From contig NZ_JAAATR010000002.1 of assembly GCF_009907385.1 (NCBI RefSeq), positions 110,878 to 174,877 of the forward strand: DNA of 64,000 nt, given 5' to 3'. This document shows, in pieces, positions 43,014 through 52,407 of this stretch. Every line of letters begins with the position of its first letter. Position 1 is the stretch's first letter. The position numbers and the translations under genes were made by a program. The notes below the pieces were generated by a model, which saw only the letters and a program-made list of their open reading frames with translations, was not told where the DNA came from and searched no databases. This DNA is from Atlantibacter hermannii (lineage in GTDB: Bacteria; Pseudomonadota; Gammaproteobacteria; Enterobacterales; Enterobacteriaceae).

Positions 43014-45334
43014 CGTTTCTTTCTCTCTTTTCGGTCCGGCATCGCCAGCGGCGATAGCAAAAAGGCGGTAAAAATGCCGCTGCACAACACAATCCCAAAG
43101 CTGGCGATGGCCTGAGTGCTGCTGAACACCAGCATCCCGAGGGTCAGCAGCGTAGTGATCATCGCCACGGTAACGGCGAGCAGCGAGGTCAGCGGCGTGC
43201 CGCGTGGATTGCTGAAAAACAGCGTGTAGTTAATGCCTATCCCTAATACCAGCACTAACGCCAGCAGGGAAAACAGGTTCAGGCTGTGGCCGGTCAACGC
43301 CAGCACCGCCAGCCCGGTGGAGAGCGACAGCAGCGACGGCACCAGGCTTATCGCGCCTTTGCGCAGGCCCAGCCGCGCCACCGCGCCGGTGGCGATGATC
43401 GCCAGCGCCACGCCCAGCAAGCCGCCCAGCAGAGTGCGGTACAGCGCAAACAGGCTATCAAAGCTGGCTTTGCGATCCACCCACACCACGCCGGTGGCCT
43501 GTTCCGCCAGCTGATTCAGCGCGTCGCTGGCTTTCACGCCGTTGACCGGCACCAGCACGCCGCTCTGGCCGTTTTTCAGGGTGATCCACATCAGCCGCCA
43601 GCCTTCGCTCACCGGGCTGTTCAGCCACTGCGCCGGCGTGACCGGCATCGGGCGGGTGTCCGGGGCATTTAGCGTAATGCCCGCCTGGCTCAGCACCTGG
43701 CGCACGGCGGGCACGCTCTGTTCAATCAGCGCCACATCCTGCTGCTGGCGGGCAAGGGAGTTGAGCGGGATCTGCCGCCAGCTGTCAATCAGCCCCTGGT
43801 CTTTAGCCTGCGCCAGCACGGGCGTAAAAGCTTCGAGGCGCTGAAGCGTTTGCTCAGGGTTATCCCCATACACCACGAACCACTTCTGGTCGACGCTCTG
43901 GCCGGTTAGCGCGGTGATGGTTTTTTCCTGGGCCAGGATACCGGCGGGCAGCGCCTGGAGCTGGGCGATATCGTCGTTCACTTTCAACAGGCTGAACCCG
44001 GCGACAGAAACGGCGACCAGCGCCACCGGCAACCCGATGCGCAGCGCATTATTGCGCCGCCAGGCCGCCAGCCAGCGCATCAGCCATACCATGCCCGGCA
44101 CCGGACGCACCGGCAAACGGCGGCACAGCCACGGATGCCAGAAAATCACCGTCAGGCACGAGGCGCTCAGGCCCGCCGCCGCGAACAGCGCCATCTGGCG
44201 GATGCCGGGGAACGGCGCGAGCATCATGATCAAATAGGCCGCCACGGTGGTGAGCAGCGCCAGCAGCAGCGCGTTGCGCACTTTGGCGAGGCTCTGCCAC
44301 GGCGACATCTCCGCGCCGTGCACCATGCGTTCGGTCAGATAGTAAAGCGTGTAATCCGCCGAGATGCCGATGATGCTCATGCTCATCACCAGGGTCATTA
44401 AATGCAGCTCGCCGAACACCAGCAGCACCGACACGCTGCCCGCCAGCGCGCCGACGCCCACCGACAGCAGGCACAACAGCAGCGGCGTCACTGAGCGGAA
44501 CACCGCGACGATCAGCAAGATCACTCCCAGCACCGTGGCGACGCCGAGCGTCGAGACATCGTGCTTCGCCTGCTGGCTGGCGTAATCGCTGTAGAACAAG
44601 GTGCCGCGCGACAAAATCTGCGCCTGCGGGAATTCGCTTTTCAGTTGAGCTTGCAGGGCATTCAGCGTCTCCACCATCTGGTGGGTCTGCTGCATATCGA
44701 ACGACGAACCGGCCAGCTCGCCATGCAGCAGATACCAGTAATTGCCCTGCGCGTCCTGCGTCACCAGCCAGCCGTTGAGCAGCCGCAGATGGCTGGCGTT
44801 TTGCGCCAGATTCATCTGCGCGCCGCGCACCAGCATCAGCGGATCGTGCTGTAGCTCCTTGCCGCTGACGCCGGAAAATGCCGAATAGACCTGGGATAAA
44901 ATCCACTGCGCCTGGGCGTTGCCGCCGTCCTGCAACCGGGCGCGGGTCGCGCTGTCGAGGCTGCCGTTGCGGTGCGTAAAGAAAAATTCGCCCCACGCCT
45001 GCTGCGCGGCAGCATCCACCGGGCCGCCGATGCTGGCCAGCGCGGGCTGCTGGCGCAACAAATCCAGATAGCGCTGGGCGGCAGCCGGATCGGCCTGCTT
45101 GCCGGGGCTGACCATCCACACCAGCTGCTGGTCGAGGCGCTGCATAAAGCCGTCGTTAAGCGCAGGCGGCACCGCACCGAGGCTCTGGCTCGGCAGCAGC
45201 GCCAGCACTGAACTGTTGATCCGCGCGCCGGGCAGCAGCGCCGCCAGCGTCGCCGCAAGTAGCAGGCAGACGGCCAGCCAGATCAGCGCGCCGCTGCGGC
45301 GCGGCTCAGAATGCAAAACGTTGGCGTTCGTCAT
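43010..45334 (-). CDS. apeM: MMPL/RND-type exporter, APE cluster
   Basis: 774 residues, two repeats of one membrane helix, a large periplasmic domain and five more helices, as in MMPL and RND lipid exporters. Loop signatures such as MSISIIGISADYTLYYL and VLVLGIGINYTLFF carry the conserved Asp/Tyr and Asn/Tyr pairs after helix 4 and helix 10. Thought to move the aryl polyene or its lipid conjugate out of the inner membrane with proton flow. Overlaps apeL by 29 bases and apeN by four. Confidence 0.9.
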   Translation of the reverse strand: MTNANVLHSEPRRSGALIWLAVCLLLAATLAALLPGARINSSVLALLPSQSLGAVPPALNDGFMQRLDQQLVWMVSPGKQADPAAAQRYLDLLRQQPALASIGGPVDAAAQQAWGEFFFTHRNGSLDSATRARLQDGGNAQAQWILSQVYSAFSGVSGKELQHDPLMLVRGAQMNLAQNASHLRLLNGWLVTQDAQGNYWYLLHGELAGSSFDMQQTHQMVETLNALQAQLKSEFPQAQILSRGTLFYSDYASQQAKHDVSTLGVATVLGVILLIVAVFRSVTPLLLCLLSVGVGALAGSVSVLLVFGELHLMTLVMSMSIIGISADYTLYYLTERMVHGAEMSPWQSLAKVRNALLLALLTTVAAYLIMMLAPFPGIRQMALFAAAGLSASCLTVIFWHPWLCRRLPVRPVPGMVWLMRWLAAWRRNNALRIGLPVALVAVSVAGFSLLKVNDDIAQLQALPAGILAQEKTITALTGQSVDQKWFVVYGDNPEQTLQRLEAFTPVLAQAKDQGLIDSWRQIPLNSLARQQQDVALIEQSVPAVRQVLSQAGITLNAPDTRPMPVTPAQWLNSPVSEGWRLMWITLKNGQSGVLVPVNGVKASDALNQLAEQATGVVWVDRKASFDSLFALYRTLLGGLLGVALAIIATGAVARLGLRKGAISLVPSLLSLSTGLAVLALTGHSLNLFSLLALVLVLGIGINYTLFFSNPRGTPLTSLLAVTVAMITTLLTLGMLVFSSTQAIASFGIVLCSGIFTAFLLSPLAMPDRKERKKR

Positions 45335-45908
45335 CGGTCAGGGTCGCTGGCGTCAGGCGGTGTTGGCTGAAGGTGATGTTGGTTTTATCGCCCTGTTTAT
45401 CGTCTAACCGGATGGCGTCGAGATACGCGCTGCCGTTCAGCGTAATAGCGGCGAAAATTTTATCCAGCGGCGTGGTGATGGGCGTTAACACCAGTTGCCA
45501 GGCATTGTTGCCTTTGTCCTGGAAATCGAGCCGGAAATTTTGCTCCAGCGCCTTGCGGTCAGCCTGGAACAGGGCGCGCAGCAGATGATTGAACTGGAAC
45601 ATCTGCGGGTTGGTTTGCGCGGTGATCACCTGCGGCGTCTGGCCGTTGATCACCTGAACCATCTGGCTGTCGTTGAGCATCAGCGTCATCGGGAACGGCG
45701 CGGTTTGCTGCCACAGCAGGCCGTTATCCCGGGCGATAATCATCTCGCCGGAAGATCGCAGCGGCTGGGGCATATCTTTAATCTGCCGCTCCTGCACAAA
45801 GTGCGCGCGCACCACCGGTTGTGAGGTAAAGCGCTGTTGCAGATCATCCAGCGTGACGGCGTGAACCAGCGGGCTAAGTAATAACAGGACCAGGGTCAGC
45901 GCTCTCAT
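45306..45908 (-). CDS. apeL: LolA-like periplasmic lipid carrier, APE cluster
   Basis: 200 residues. Signal peptide MRALTLVLLLLSPLVHA (1-17), then a LolA-like fold (LDDLQQRFTSQPVVRAHFVQERQIKDMPQPLRSSGEMIIARDNGLLWQQTAPFP), which forms a half-barrel with a hydrophobic cavity. It probably carries the pigment lipid from the MMPL exporter across the periplasm to the DUF3261 lipoprotein. Overlaps apeK by four bases. Confidence 0.9.
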   Translation of the reverse strand: MRALTLVLLLLSPLVHAVTLDDLQQRFTSQPVVRAHFVQERQIKDMPQPLRSSGEMIIARDNGLLWQQTAPFPMTLMLNDSQMVQVINGQTPQVITAQTNPQMFQFNHLLRALFQADRKALEQNFRLDFQDKGNNAWQLVLTPITTPLDKIFAAITLNGSAYLDAIRLDDKQGDKTNITFSQHRLTPATLTDDERQRFAF

Positions 45909-46327
45909 GGCATCACTCCCATACGTTCGAAAAGAATGGCGGGGCTCACGAAGCAGAGTTCGCGGGTGGCTTCTTCCACCGCCACCTGGATGGTGTAACC
46001 GGTGGTGGTGCGTTTGCCGGTGGCGGCGTCGAAAATTTCATAGCCGATGCGCAGCCGGTTCTCAAACTCTTCGATGCGCGCCCGCACCCGGATGCGCTGC
46101 TCAAAGGTCAGCACATCGCGGTATTTCACCCGGGTATCGACCACCGGCCACAGATAGCCGGACTCTTTCATCTGGCGGTAGCCGTAATCAAACTGATTCA
46201 GCAGCGCCTCGCGGGCCACTTCGAAATAGCGGAAATAGTTGCCGTGCCACGTCACGCCCATCATATCGACATCGTGAAACGGGATAGCCAGCTCAACCTC
46301 GGCGGTAAAACGCGGATCGTTCAGCAC
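45905..46327 (-). CDS. apeK: Hot-dog thioesterase (YbgC type), APE cluster
   Basis: 140 residues. The 4-hydroxybenzoyl-CoA thioesterase-like motif is clear: IPFHDVDMMGVTWHGNYFRYFEVARE, with Asp in the HDVD segment as the catalytic residue. It could release the finished polyene or clear stalled acyl-ACP. Starts three bases after the apeJ stop... on the same strand order J is upstream, and overlaps apeL by four bases. Confidence 0.9.
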   Translation of the reverse strand: MLNDPRFTAEVELAIPFHDVDMMGVTWHGNYFRYFEVAREALLNQFDYGYRQMKESGYLWPVVDTRVKYRDVLTFEQRIRVRARIEEFENRLRIGYEIFDAATGKRTTTGYTIQVAVEEATRELCFVSPAILFERMGVMP

Positions 46328-46330
46328 CTG

Positions 46331-48037
46331 TTACTCCTTATCTTCATGGCGCGCCGCGTCGGGCAACTGCCAGAAATCGAAAAAATTAAACCAGTCGAGC
46401 GGCGAGCGCAGGGCATAGTGTTCAAGCCGCGCGGCATAGCGATCCACCGTCTCCTGCAGCGCCTGCTGGCGGGTAGCGCGCGGCAGCGTCAGCGGGTCGG
46501 CGAACGGCTCGCAGTGCAGCACCAGACGGCCCTGCTCACGCAGCGCGAACAGCAGCACTACCGGGCAGCGCAGCGCCGAGGCCAGAATAAACGGACCCTG
46601 CGGGAACGGGGCGGGGCGGCCCATAAAGCGGCTCCAGATCACCCGCCAGTCGCCGCCGCGCTGCGGGTTAATCGCGATGCGATCGCCGACAATCGCCACC
46701 CATTCACCGGCATCCAGCTTCTCTTTCAACAGCATGGCGGTGTCGGGGCCGATATGGCTCACCGGGATCAGGTTAACGCCCGCCTGGGGCGCCATCTCTT
46801 CCATAATCTGCGTAAAGCGTCGGGCGTTATCGGTAAACACCAGCGCATTAACGGTGCGCGCGCCGCTGCGCTGGGCCAGCGCCCGGCAGGCTTCTACATC
46901 GCCAAGGTGCGAAGCGAGGATCAGCTTGCCGTCCGGCCCGGTAATATCCAGCGCCGCTTCCGCGCCTGGCGCAAATACCACCTGCTTGCCGAGCTGCAAC
47001 TCGCCGCGCCAGCTGGCGACTTTATCGAGCATCGCGCTGCCGAAGCGCAAAAAGTGGCGATAGCTGCTCAGGCGCTGATTGTCGTGGATTTGCTGCGCGG
47101 CCCGCTGTTGCGTCACCGTGTCGATCCATTGCTGCGAGGCGCGGCGCGCGTCGTGAGCCAGCAGCCAGTAAACGCCCACCACCGGGCGCAGCAGCAGTTC
47201 AAACGCGCCGCGTCCCAACAGGCGCCAGACGGTGAGCATGATGCGCATCCCCAGCAGGCCCTTGACCTCTTCGGTGCGCGCCCAGTGCCGGCGGCGCTTG
47301 CGCATCAGCAGCCCCGGCGCGCGCGGCAGCATGCCGAAGAACAGCCGGGTGTGCATCCAGGAGATGCGCAGGTTGTCGCGCAGGGCGTCAAAATGCGACA
47401 GCCCGTCCTGCGGATAGGTGACGCGGGTCGGGATGAAATAGCTCGGATGGCCGCGCCAGTAGAGGCGCACCATCACTTCAGTATCAAAATCCATGCGCCT
47501 GCCAAGGGCGATATGCTGCGCCAGCGCCAGGGTCGGCGCGACCGGGTAAACGCGAAACCCGCACATGCTGTCTTTCAGGCTCAGGGACAAAGTTTCGATC
47601 CACACCCATACATGAGTAACCCAGCGGCCATACAGGCGCGAGCGCGGGATGGAGTCGTCGTAAATCGGCTGGCCGGAGATCAGCGCCTCGGGATGGCGTT
47701 CGGCCTCGGCGAGAAACTGCGGGATGTCTTCAATGGCGTGCTGCCCGTCGGCGTCCACCTGAACCGCGTGGCTGTACCCGGCGTCGCGGGCCACTTCCAG
47801 CCCGCGGATCACCGCCGCGCCCTTACCGGCGTTTTGCGCCAGCCGCACCAGCGTCAGCGCCGGGAAATCGGCCTGCAACCGCGCCAGCGCCTGCTGGGTA
47901 GCGGCGTCGCTGCCGTCGTCCACCACAATGCACGGCAAACCGAACGGCGCGAGGCGCGTCAGCACCTGCGCCATCATCGCACCGTGGTTGTAGCAGGGGA
48001 TCACCACACAGGGCGAGAAGAGGTGGCTTACTGGCAT
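46331..48037 (-). CDS. apeJ: Glycosyltransferase-acyltransferase fusion, APE cluster
   Basis: 568 residues with two enzymes in one chain. Residues about 8-230 are a GT-A family 2 glycosyltransferase (VVIPCYNHGAMMAQVL, IVVDDGS, AGKGAAVIRGLEVA, QVDADGQH as the DXD motif). Residues about 300-560 are an LpxL/HtrB-like acyltransferase domain (ASHLGDVEACRAL, ..GDRIAINPQRGG.., FPQGPFILASALRCPVV). It likely builds and acylates the glycolipid or lipid part to which the polyene is attached. Overlaps apeI by ten bases. Confidence 0.88.
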   Translation of the reverse strand: MPVSHLFSPCVVIPCYNHGAMMAQVLTRLAPFGLPCIVVDDGSDAATQQALARLQADFPALTLVRLAQNAGKGAAVIRGLEVARDAGYSHAVQVDADGQHAIEDIPQFLAEAERHPEALISGQPIYDDSIPRSRLYGRWVTHVWVWIETLSLSLKDSMCGFRVYPVAPTLALAQHIALGRRMDFDTEVMVRLYWRGHPSYFIPTRVTYPQDGLSHFDALRDNLRISWMHTRLFFGMLPRAPGLLMRKRRRHWARTEEVKGLLGMRIMLTVWRLLGRGAFELLLRPVVGVYWLLAHDARRASQQWIDTVTQQRAAQQIHDNQRLSSYRHFLRFGSAMLDKVASWRGELQLGKQVVFAPGAEAALDITGPDGKLILASHLGDVEACRALAQRSGARTVNALVFTDNARRFTQIMEEMAPQAGVNLIPVSHIGPDTAMLLKEKLDAGEWVAIVGDRIAINPQRGGDWRVIWSRFMGRPAPFPQGPFILASALRCPVVLLFALREQGRLVLHCEPFADPLTLPRATRQQALQETVDRYAARLEHYALRSPLDWFNFFDFWQLPDAARHEDKE

Positions 48038-48381
48038 AACCGGATTTTCCCGCTGCTGGCAGGCAGACGCTGTTCACCGCACAGGCGCTGATAGCTAAAG
48101 GAGAGCGTGTGGCGCTCCGGCTGCCAGTCGAGGGTTAAACACACCTCGTTTTCCGGCAGCAGCGGGGCCTGGAATTTCACGTTGATGATTTTATGGAACC
48201 GGGCCTCCGGGACCAGCAGTTCCCGGGCGTAATGCATGACCCAGTCGAGCTGGGCCACCCCCGGCAGCAGCGGCTGCACGGCGAAATGGCCTTTAAACCA
48301 GAACAGCGCCGGGTCGAGGCGCAAATGAAGCTCCCAGCAATGGGGAGCAAGCCGCGTGCGGGCAATTTCATGCGGGGTCAT
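48028..48381 (-). CDS. apeI: FabA/FabZ-like dehydratase, APE cluster
   Basis: 117 residues from ATG 48381, with CAGGAG seven bases upstream; overlaps the apeH end by 14 bases. The hot-dog core is FKGHFAVQPLLPGVAQLDWVM with the active-site His. Partner of ApeP in the published APE model. Short, as usual for single hot-dog domains. Confidence 0.88.
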   Translation of the reverse strand: MTPHEIARTRLAPHCWELHLRLDPALFWFKGHFAVQPLLPGVAQLDWVMHYARELLVPEARFHKIINVKFQAPLLPENEVCLTLDWQPERHTLSFSYQRLCGEQRLPASSGKIRLCQ

Positions 48382-49726
48382 GGAAAAACTCCTGCAGTTG
48401 CGCATAGACGCGTTTATTCATGCTGTTAACCGGGATCGTGTCGATCACCCGCCAGTAGCGCGGGATCGCCACCGGCTCCAGCCACGGGATCAGCGCTTTG
48501 CGCCAGGCCAGCTCCAGCTGTTTGCCTGCGGCGGCGTTGAGGCGGGCACGGGTGGCGTCATCCACCACCACCAGCACGCCGATGCCCTGGCGGCCGTTAC
48601 GGGTGATCGGCAGGGCGGCGGCTTCTACGATGCCGTCCAGCGCCAGTAGCCGTTGTTCTACTTCGCACAGCGAAATACGTTTTTCTTCAATTTTTACTAC
48701 CCGGCCCCGTCGGCCATGCAGGCGAAACAGGCCGTTGTCTTCAAAGGCCAGATTATCGTCCAGCAGCAGACCGGCGGGATCGGGGATCAGCGGGGAGAAC
48801 GCCCGCCAGGCGTCGTTTTCCTGCACGAAACGTATCCCGCTGAAGGGCAGCCAGGGCGTATCGTCCCCGGCGCGATAGCGCCAGGCGAGAATGCCGGTTT
48901 CGGTGCTGCCGTAAATTTCATCCGGCGTGACGTTGGCCCATGCCTGCGTTTGCACTACATCGCCCCAGGGCAGCATGCCGCCTGCGGAGACAATCAGGGC
49001 AATCGGCGGCGGCGTGAGGGTGTGATCGAGCCGCTTTAAAAACGCGGGGCTGCTGATAAAACCGTAGCGGCGCGTCGCGGGCAGCGCCGACAGTTGCTCC
49101 GCGTAGTACGTCATGGCGGCGTGCAGCGGTAACCCAAGGGACATCGGCAGGAAGATGCGGAACGTCAGGCCGTAGAGATGTTGCGGCACCACCGAAGCGA
49201 CAATGTGGCAGCCCGTCAGCCGTTCAGCGAAGCGTTCCGCCAGCAGCGCGGCTTCGCGGTCAAGCGACGCGATGGGCTTGATCACCCGGCGCGGCGTGCC
49301 GGTGGATCCGGAGGTGAAGATCTCCACATAACTCTCGGGATCGATCGCCGGCAGGTCGATCGCCCCGGACGAACGCTTCGCCGAGGCCACCACCACCATC
49401 GGGCCATTCCAGCCAAGGGTGCGGTCGCTCAGGACGCCGCTAAACAGTTCACGCTGCTCGTCCAGCAGCGACAGGCGGCTGTGGCCGGGGATCACCGGCG
49501 TTTTGCCCGCATGCAGCGCGCCGAGTAGCGCCACGATAAACAGGTAGCTGTCTTCAAAGCACAGCGCCCAGCGCTCGCCGGGCTGCGTGCGCAGATGCCG
49601 GGTCAGGGTTGCGACGTCATGGCGCATCTGCCCCAGCGTCCAGGTGTGGTCGCCCAGCCAGGCGACGGGCGCGTCGTCAGGGCGCTGCGCGCTCAGCCAC
49701 TGCGCCAGAGGTAAGGTGGTCATCAT
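48368..49726 (-). CDS. apeH: AMP-dependent ligase activating the aryl starter, APE cluster
   Basis: 452 residues from ATG 49726, overlapping the apeG stop (ATGATGA); the longer frame to 49816 runs through apeG and is rejected. Adenylation motifs: FTSGSTGTPRRV (A3), YGSTETGIL (A5) and a shortened C-terminal part with GRRGRVVKIEEKRIS (A8). In characterised APE systems ApeH loads 4-hydroxybenzoate onto a carrier protein with ATP. No tyrosine ammonia-lyase lies in the cluster, consistent with a starter made by chorismate lyase. Confidence 0.9.
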   Translation of the reverse strand: MMTTLPLAQWLSAQRPDDAPVAWLGDHTWTLGQMRHDVATLTRHLRTQPGERWALCFEDSYLFIVALLGALHAGKTPVIPGHSRLSLLDEQRELFSGVLSDRTLGWNGPMVVVASAKRSSGAIDLPAIDPESYVEIFTSGSTGTPRRVIKPIASLDREAALLAERFAERLTGCHIVASVVPQHLYGLTFRIFLPMSLGLPLHAAMTYYAEQLSALPATRRYGFISSPAFLKRLDHTLTPPPIALIVSAGGMLPWGDVVQTQAWANVTPDEIYGSTETGILAWRYRAGDDTPWLPFSGIRFVQENDAWRAFSPLIPDPAGLLLDDNLAFEDNGLFRLHGRRGRVVKIEEKRISLCEVEQRLLALDGIVEAAALPITRNGRQGIGVLVVVDDATRARLNAAAGKQLELAWRKALIPWLEPVAIPRYWRVIDTIPVNSMNKRVYAQLQEFFHDPA

Positions 49727-50313
49727 GATACATCCCGCTGGATCACGCGTTGGCGCACCAGCCATTCCCCCGCCATCAAAGCGCCCATCAACAGATAGGC
49801 GATCATGCCGTTCCACAGGGTCCAGAGATCGGTGTCGCCGTACCAGCAGGTAAAGGCCGCGACACTGCCGTTAACAATAAAAAAGCCGCACCACACCTGG
49901 GTGACGCGCCGGGTATAACGCACGCCCGCAGGCGGCAGATCCGGCTCTTTCAGGCGGGCGATGCGCTCCACCAGCGGCATGCTGCTCCACAGCGACGCGC
50001 CAAACATCCCCAGCAGCAGCGTGTTCACCACCACCGGATACCACAGCAGCAGATGATGGCTGCGCAGTACCAGACTCGCCACGCACAGCACCACGCCGGT
50101 CAGGGCGACGCCTTTGGCAATCAGCCGCAGCGGGCCGCCGCGCAGCCGCGCCTGGCGCAGGCGAATCAACAGCAGCAGCACCATCACCGGCAGCAGCCAG
50201 GCGAGGGCGTGATGCGTGATGCCGAACCAGATAATGAACGGCCAGGCGACCATCACCAGGGCAATGGCTGGCTGCGTCAGACGCCGCGCGACCGTGAGGG
50301 CAGCGTGCAGCAT
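49723..50313 (-). CDS. apeG: COG4648-type inner membrane protein, APE cluster
   Basis: 196 residues from ATG 50313 (a TTG codon precedes it directly after the apeF stop). Four to five hydrophobic helices, basic connecting loops (RLRQARLRGG). This membrane protein recurs in APE clusters; its role is unknown. Positioned between the second carrier protein and the AMP ligase. Confidence 0.8.
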   Translation of the reverse strand: MLHAALTVARRLTQPAIALVMVAWPFIIWFGITHHALAWLLPVMVLLLLIRLRQARLRGGPLRLIAKGVALTGVVLCVASLVLRSHHLLLWYPVVVNTLLLGMFGASLWSSMPLVERIARLKEPDLPPAGVRYTRRVTQVWCGFFIVNGSVAAFTCWYGDTDLWTLWNGMIAYLLMGALMAGEWLVRQRVIQRDVS

Positions 50314-50316
50314 CAA

Positions 50317-50568
50317 TTACGCGTCGTTCAGCAGATGTTCAACCGCGTCTACCACGTCCTGAACGGTACGCACCGATTTGAACGTTTCCGGTTTGATTTT
50401 TTTGCCGGTTTTCTTTTGCAGATGTACGACCATGTCCACGGCGTCGATGCTGTCGAGTTCCAGATCCTCGTACAGACGCGCCTCAGGGGAGATGTCCTCG
50501 GCGGGAATATCGAAAAGCTGGGTCAGAAGTGCGGAGACTTCCTGGTAAATCGCGTGTTTATCAACCAT
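50317..50568 (-). CDS. apeF: Acyl carrier protein, APE cluster
   Basis: 83 residues from ATG 50568 (MVDKHAIYQEV); upstream extension to 50601 overlaps apeE and is less likely. The phosphopantetheine Ser40 lies in LELDSIDAVD. Strongly acidic four-helix carrier. One of two ACPs; in characterised clusters one takes the aryl starter and chain and the other has a supporting role. Confidence 0.92.
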   Translation of the reverse strand: MVDKHAIYQEVSALLTQLFDIPAEDISPEARLYEDLELDSIDAVDMVVHLQKKTGKKIKPETFKSVRTVQDVVDAVEHLLNDA

Positions 50569-50581
50569 ATCGTGCTCGTCT

Positions 50582-50839
50582 TCAGGCGCGTTGAGAATCA
50601 ATGAAAGCAGCCAGTGTGGCGACGGAATAGAAATGCTGGCGCATCTCTTCGCTTTCGGCAGAAAGCACTACGCCATACTGGGTTTTCACGGCCAGCCCTA
50701 ATTCCAGCGCGTCGATGGAGTCAAGACCCAGACCGTCGCCAAACAGCGGCGCGTCGGCGTCAATATCATCGGCGGACAGTTCGTCGAGGTTCAGGGTAGT
50801 GATAATCAGATTTTTGATTTCAGAGTAGAGCGCTTGCAT
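50582..50839 (-). CDS. apeE: Acyl carrier protein, APE cluster
   Basis: 85 residues. The phosphopantetheine site is Ser41 in GLGLDSIDALELG. Acidic, helical. Its start overlaps the end of apeD by 20 bases. Expected to be modified by AcpT, encoded at the end of the same operon, and to carry the growing polyene. Confidence 0.92.
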   Translation of the reverse strand: MQALYSEIKNLIITTLNLDELSADDIDADAPLFGDGLGLDSIDALELGLAVKTQYGVVLSAESEEMRQHFYSVATLAAFIDSQRA

Positions 50840-51638
50840 CGTTGTTTCCTGGGCCAGGCGTCAGGCCTGGTGTTAATTGGTGCAAAAGGTGTCGATTAAG
50901 TTTGCGAGCCGCCAGCGCGGGCTCTTGATCCACTGTCGGATCGTAAAAGTGTTGGGTATGAATACGCTCGCGCACCACCACCTCGAACAGCGGTTTGCGG
51001 GGCGGAACGTCATACCAGCGGCTGTGCTTGTCCAGCAGGTGTTCGCTGCAAAGAATATGCACCACCCGTAAATCGCTGTGGCAGCGCACCGCGATATTGG
51101 CCGCGCCGCGCTGGAGCGTCAGCGGCTGGCCGGGCACGCTGCGGGTGCCTTCCGGGAAAATCAGCACGGTTTCGCCGCGGGCGAGCCGCTCGCGGCAGGC
51201 GGGAAGCAGCGCATCCGCCTGGTCGTTAACCAGGTAATCCGCCGCCCGCACCACGCCGCCGAGAAACGGGTTTTTCAGCAGCGCGTTCTTCACCAGGCAG
51301 TCGGTTTCCGGCATCACTGAGGCGATCAGCACGTAGTCGATCAGCGTGGGGTGATTGGCCACTATCAGGCAGCCGCGCTCGTTATCCAGCACCGATTTGC
51401 CTTCGATGCGGTAATCCAGCACGCCCACCGCGCGCGCCGCCCGCAGGAAGAAGCGGAAACTGGCCGCGATGCTGCGGCGCGCCAGGCGGCGGCGCGTGTC
51501 CGGATTGCGTTGCACCAGCAGCAGAAGATTGAACCAGACCACGGAGAGCAGCAGCCCGCCGAGGCCGAACAGCGCAAAACAAACGCCGGTCATCACCAGA
51601 CGCCACAGCCAGTTCACCTGCGCCAGGATGCGCTTCAT
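50820..51638 (-). CDS. apeD: PlsC-type lysophospholipid acyltransferase, APE cluster
   Basis: 272 residues from ATG 51638 (MKRILAQVNW), overlapping the apeC stop by four bases, with GGAG six bases upstream; ATG 51650 is a less likely start. An N-terminal membrane anchor (about 14-38) is followed by the acyltransferase HX4D motif in ANHPTLIDYVLIAS and by FPEGTRSVPGQPL. It probably transfers the polyene acyl chain to a lipid acceptor at the inner membrane. Confidence 0.9.
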   Translation of the reverse strand: MKRILAQVNWLWRLVMTGVCFALFGLGGLLLSVVWFNLLLLVQRNPDTRRRLARRSIAASFRFFLRAARAVGVLDYRIEGKSVLDNERGCLIVANHPTLIDYVLIASVMPETDCLVKNALLKNPFLGGVVRAADYLVNDQADALLPACRERLARGETVLIFPEGTRSVPGQPLTLQRGAANIAVRCHSDLRVVHILCSEHLLDKHSRWYDVPPRKPLFEVVVRERIHTQHFYDPTVDQEPALAARKLNRHLLHQLTPGLTPGPGNNDASALL

Positions 51639-52357
51639 GATCTGCTCCATCGCCAGTCGGCGCGCTCGCCGTCCACGCTGAACGCCGCGTCGTCTTTGAG
51701 CCAGCCGCGCAGGAATTGCAGCCCCTGCGGCAGCGGCGCTTCACGGCGCAGCTCGTGAGGATGCGTTTCGCAGCGCAGTTCGTCGCCTGCCTCCAGCACC
51801 AGCGCCAGCGACCACGCCCAGGTGGGCATGTTGGCGGGCAGGTGAGGGTGGTAAAACGCGGGCAGCAGGCCGTCGAAATCCACCATCAATACCCGCTGGT
51901 AGCCCGCCTGGAACAGCGTCAGCGCTTCAATCAAACCTTGCTGGAAGGTGTCCTGGCCCGCGGAGAGCGAGGACGACGTCAGCGGCTGCTTCGCGGTAAT
52001 GGTCAGATTGCCTACCGACGAGTTATGCACTGACATGGCGAAGTCGGTGGGCGAAATAGGCTGCGCGGCGGCAATGGCGTCCAGAATGCGAATATTGCGC
52101 TCCAGCTCGCCGTGACGGCTGGTAAACAGCACTGCATCCGGCGCGTGGCGGCGCAGCATCGCCAGACCGCTGTCCACCGCCAGGCGGCTGCCTGAGTTAA
52201 GACGGCGGCTGGTCATCATCGGCAATTCGCTGGGTTTGGCATACGGGGACGCCGGATCGATTTCCCGATCCTGTTGCGCCCAGGCGCGCCAGTCTGCGGC
52301 ATCGCTGAGCCCCGGCGCTCTGGCTTGCCAGTCAATGATGTTGAGTGAAAATTTCAT
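51635..52357 (-). CDS. apeC: Ketosynthase-like chain-length factor, APE cluster
   Basis: 240 residues, a shortened beta-ketoacyl synthase N-terminal-like protein. The region aligned with the active site reads DFAMSVHNSSVGNLTI with no cysteine nucleophile, as expected for a chain-length factor. It is much smaller than classical CLFs, matching the unusual ApeC described for APE type II PKS, which pairs with ApeO. Ends overlapping apeD. Confidence 0.87.
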   Translation of the reverse strand: MKFSLNIIDWQARAPGLSDAADWRAWAQQDREIDPASPYAKPSELPMMTSRRLNSGSRLAVDSGLAMLRRHAPDAVLFTSRHGELERNIRILDAIAAAQPISPTDFAMSVHNSSVGNLTITAKQPLTSSSLSAGQDTFQQGLIEALTLFQAGYQRVLMVDFDGLLPAFYHPHLPANMPTWAWSLALVLEAGDELRCETHPHELRREAPLPQGLQFLRGWLKDDAAFSVDGERADWRWSRS

Positions 52358-52407
52358 CTACACGCTTTCCGCGCTTTTTGTTTCTGTTTATGCAGCTACG
52401 CCGCCCG

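Noticed and set aside
46244..48091. 615-codon open frame on the plus strand
   Set aside because: It is antisense to apeJ and apeI, has the Gln/Arg/His-rich composition of a shadow frame in high-GC DNA and no ribosome site or family motif.
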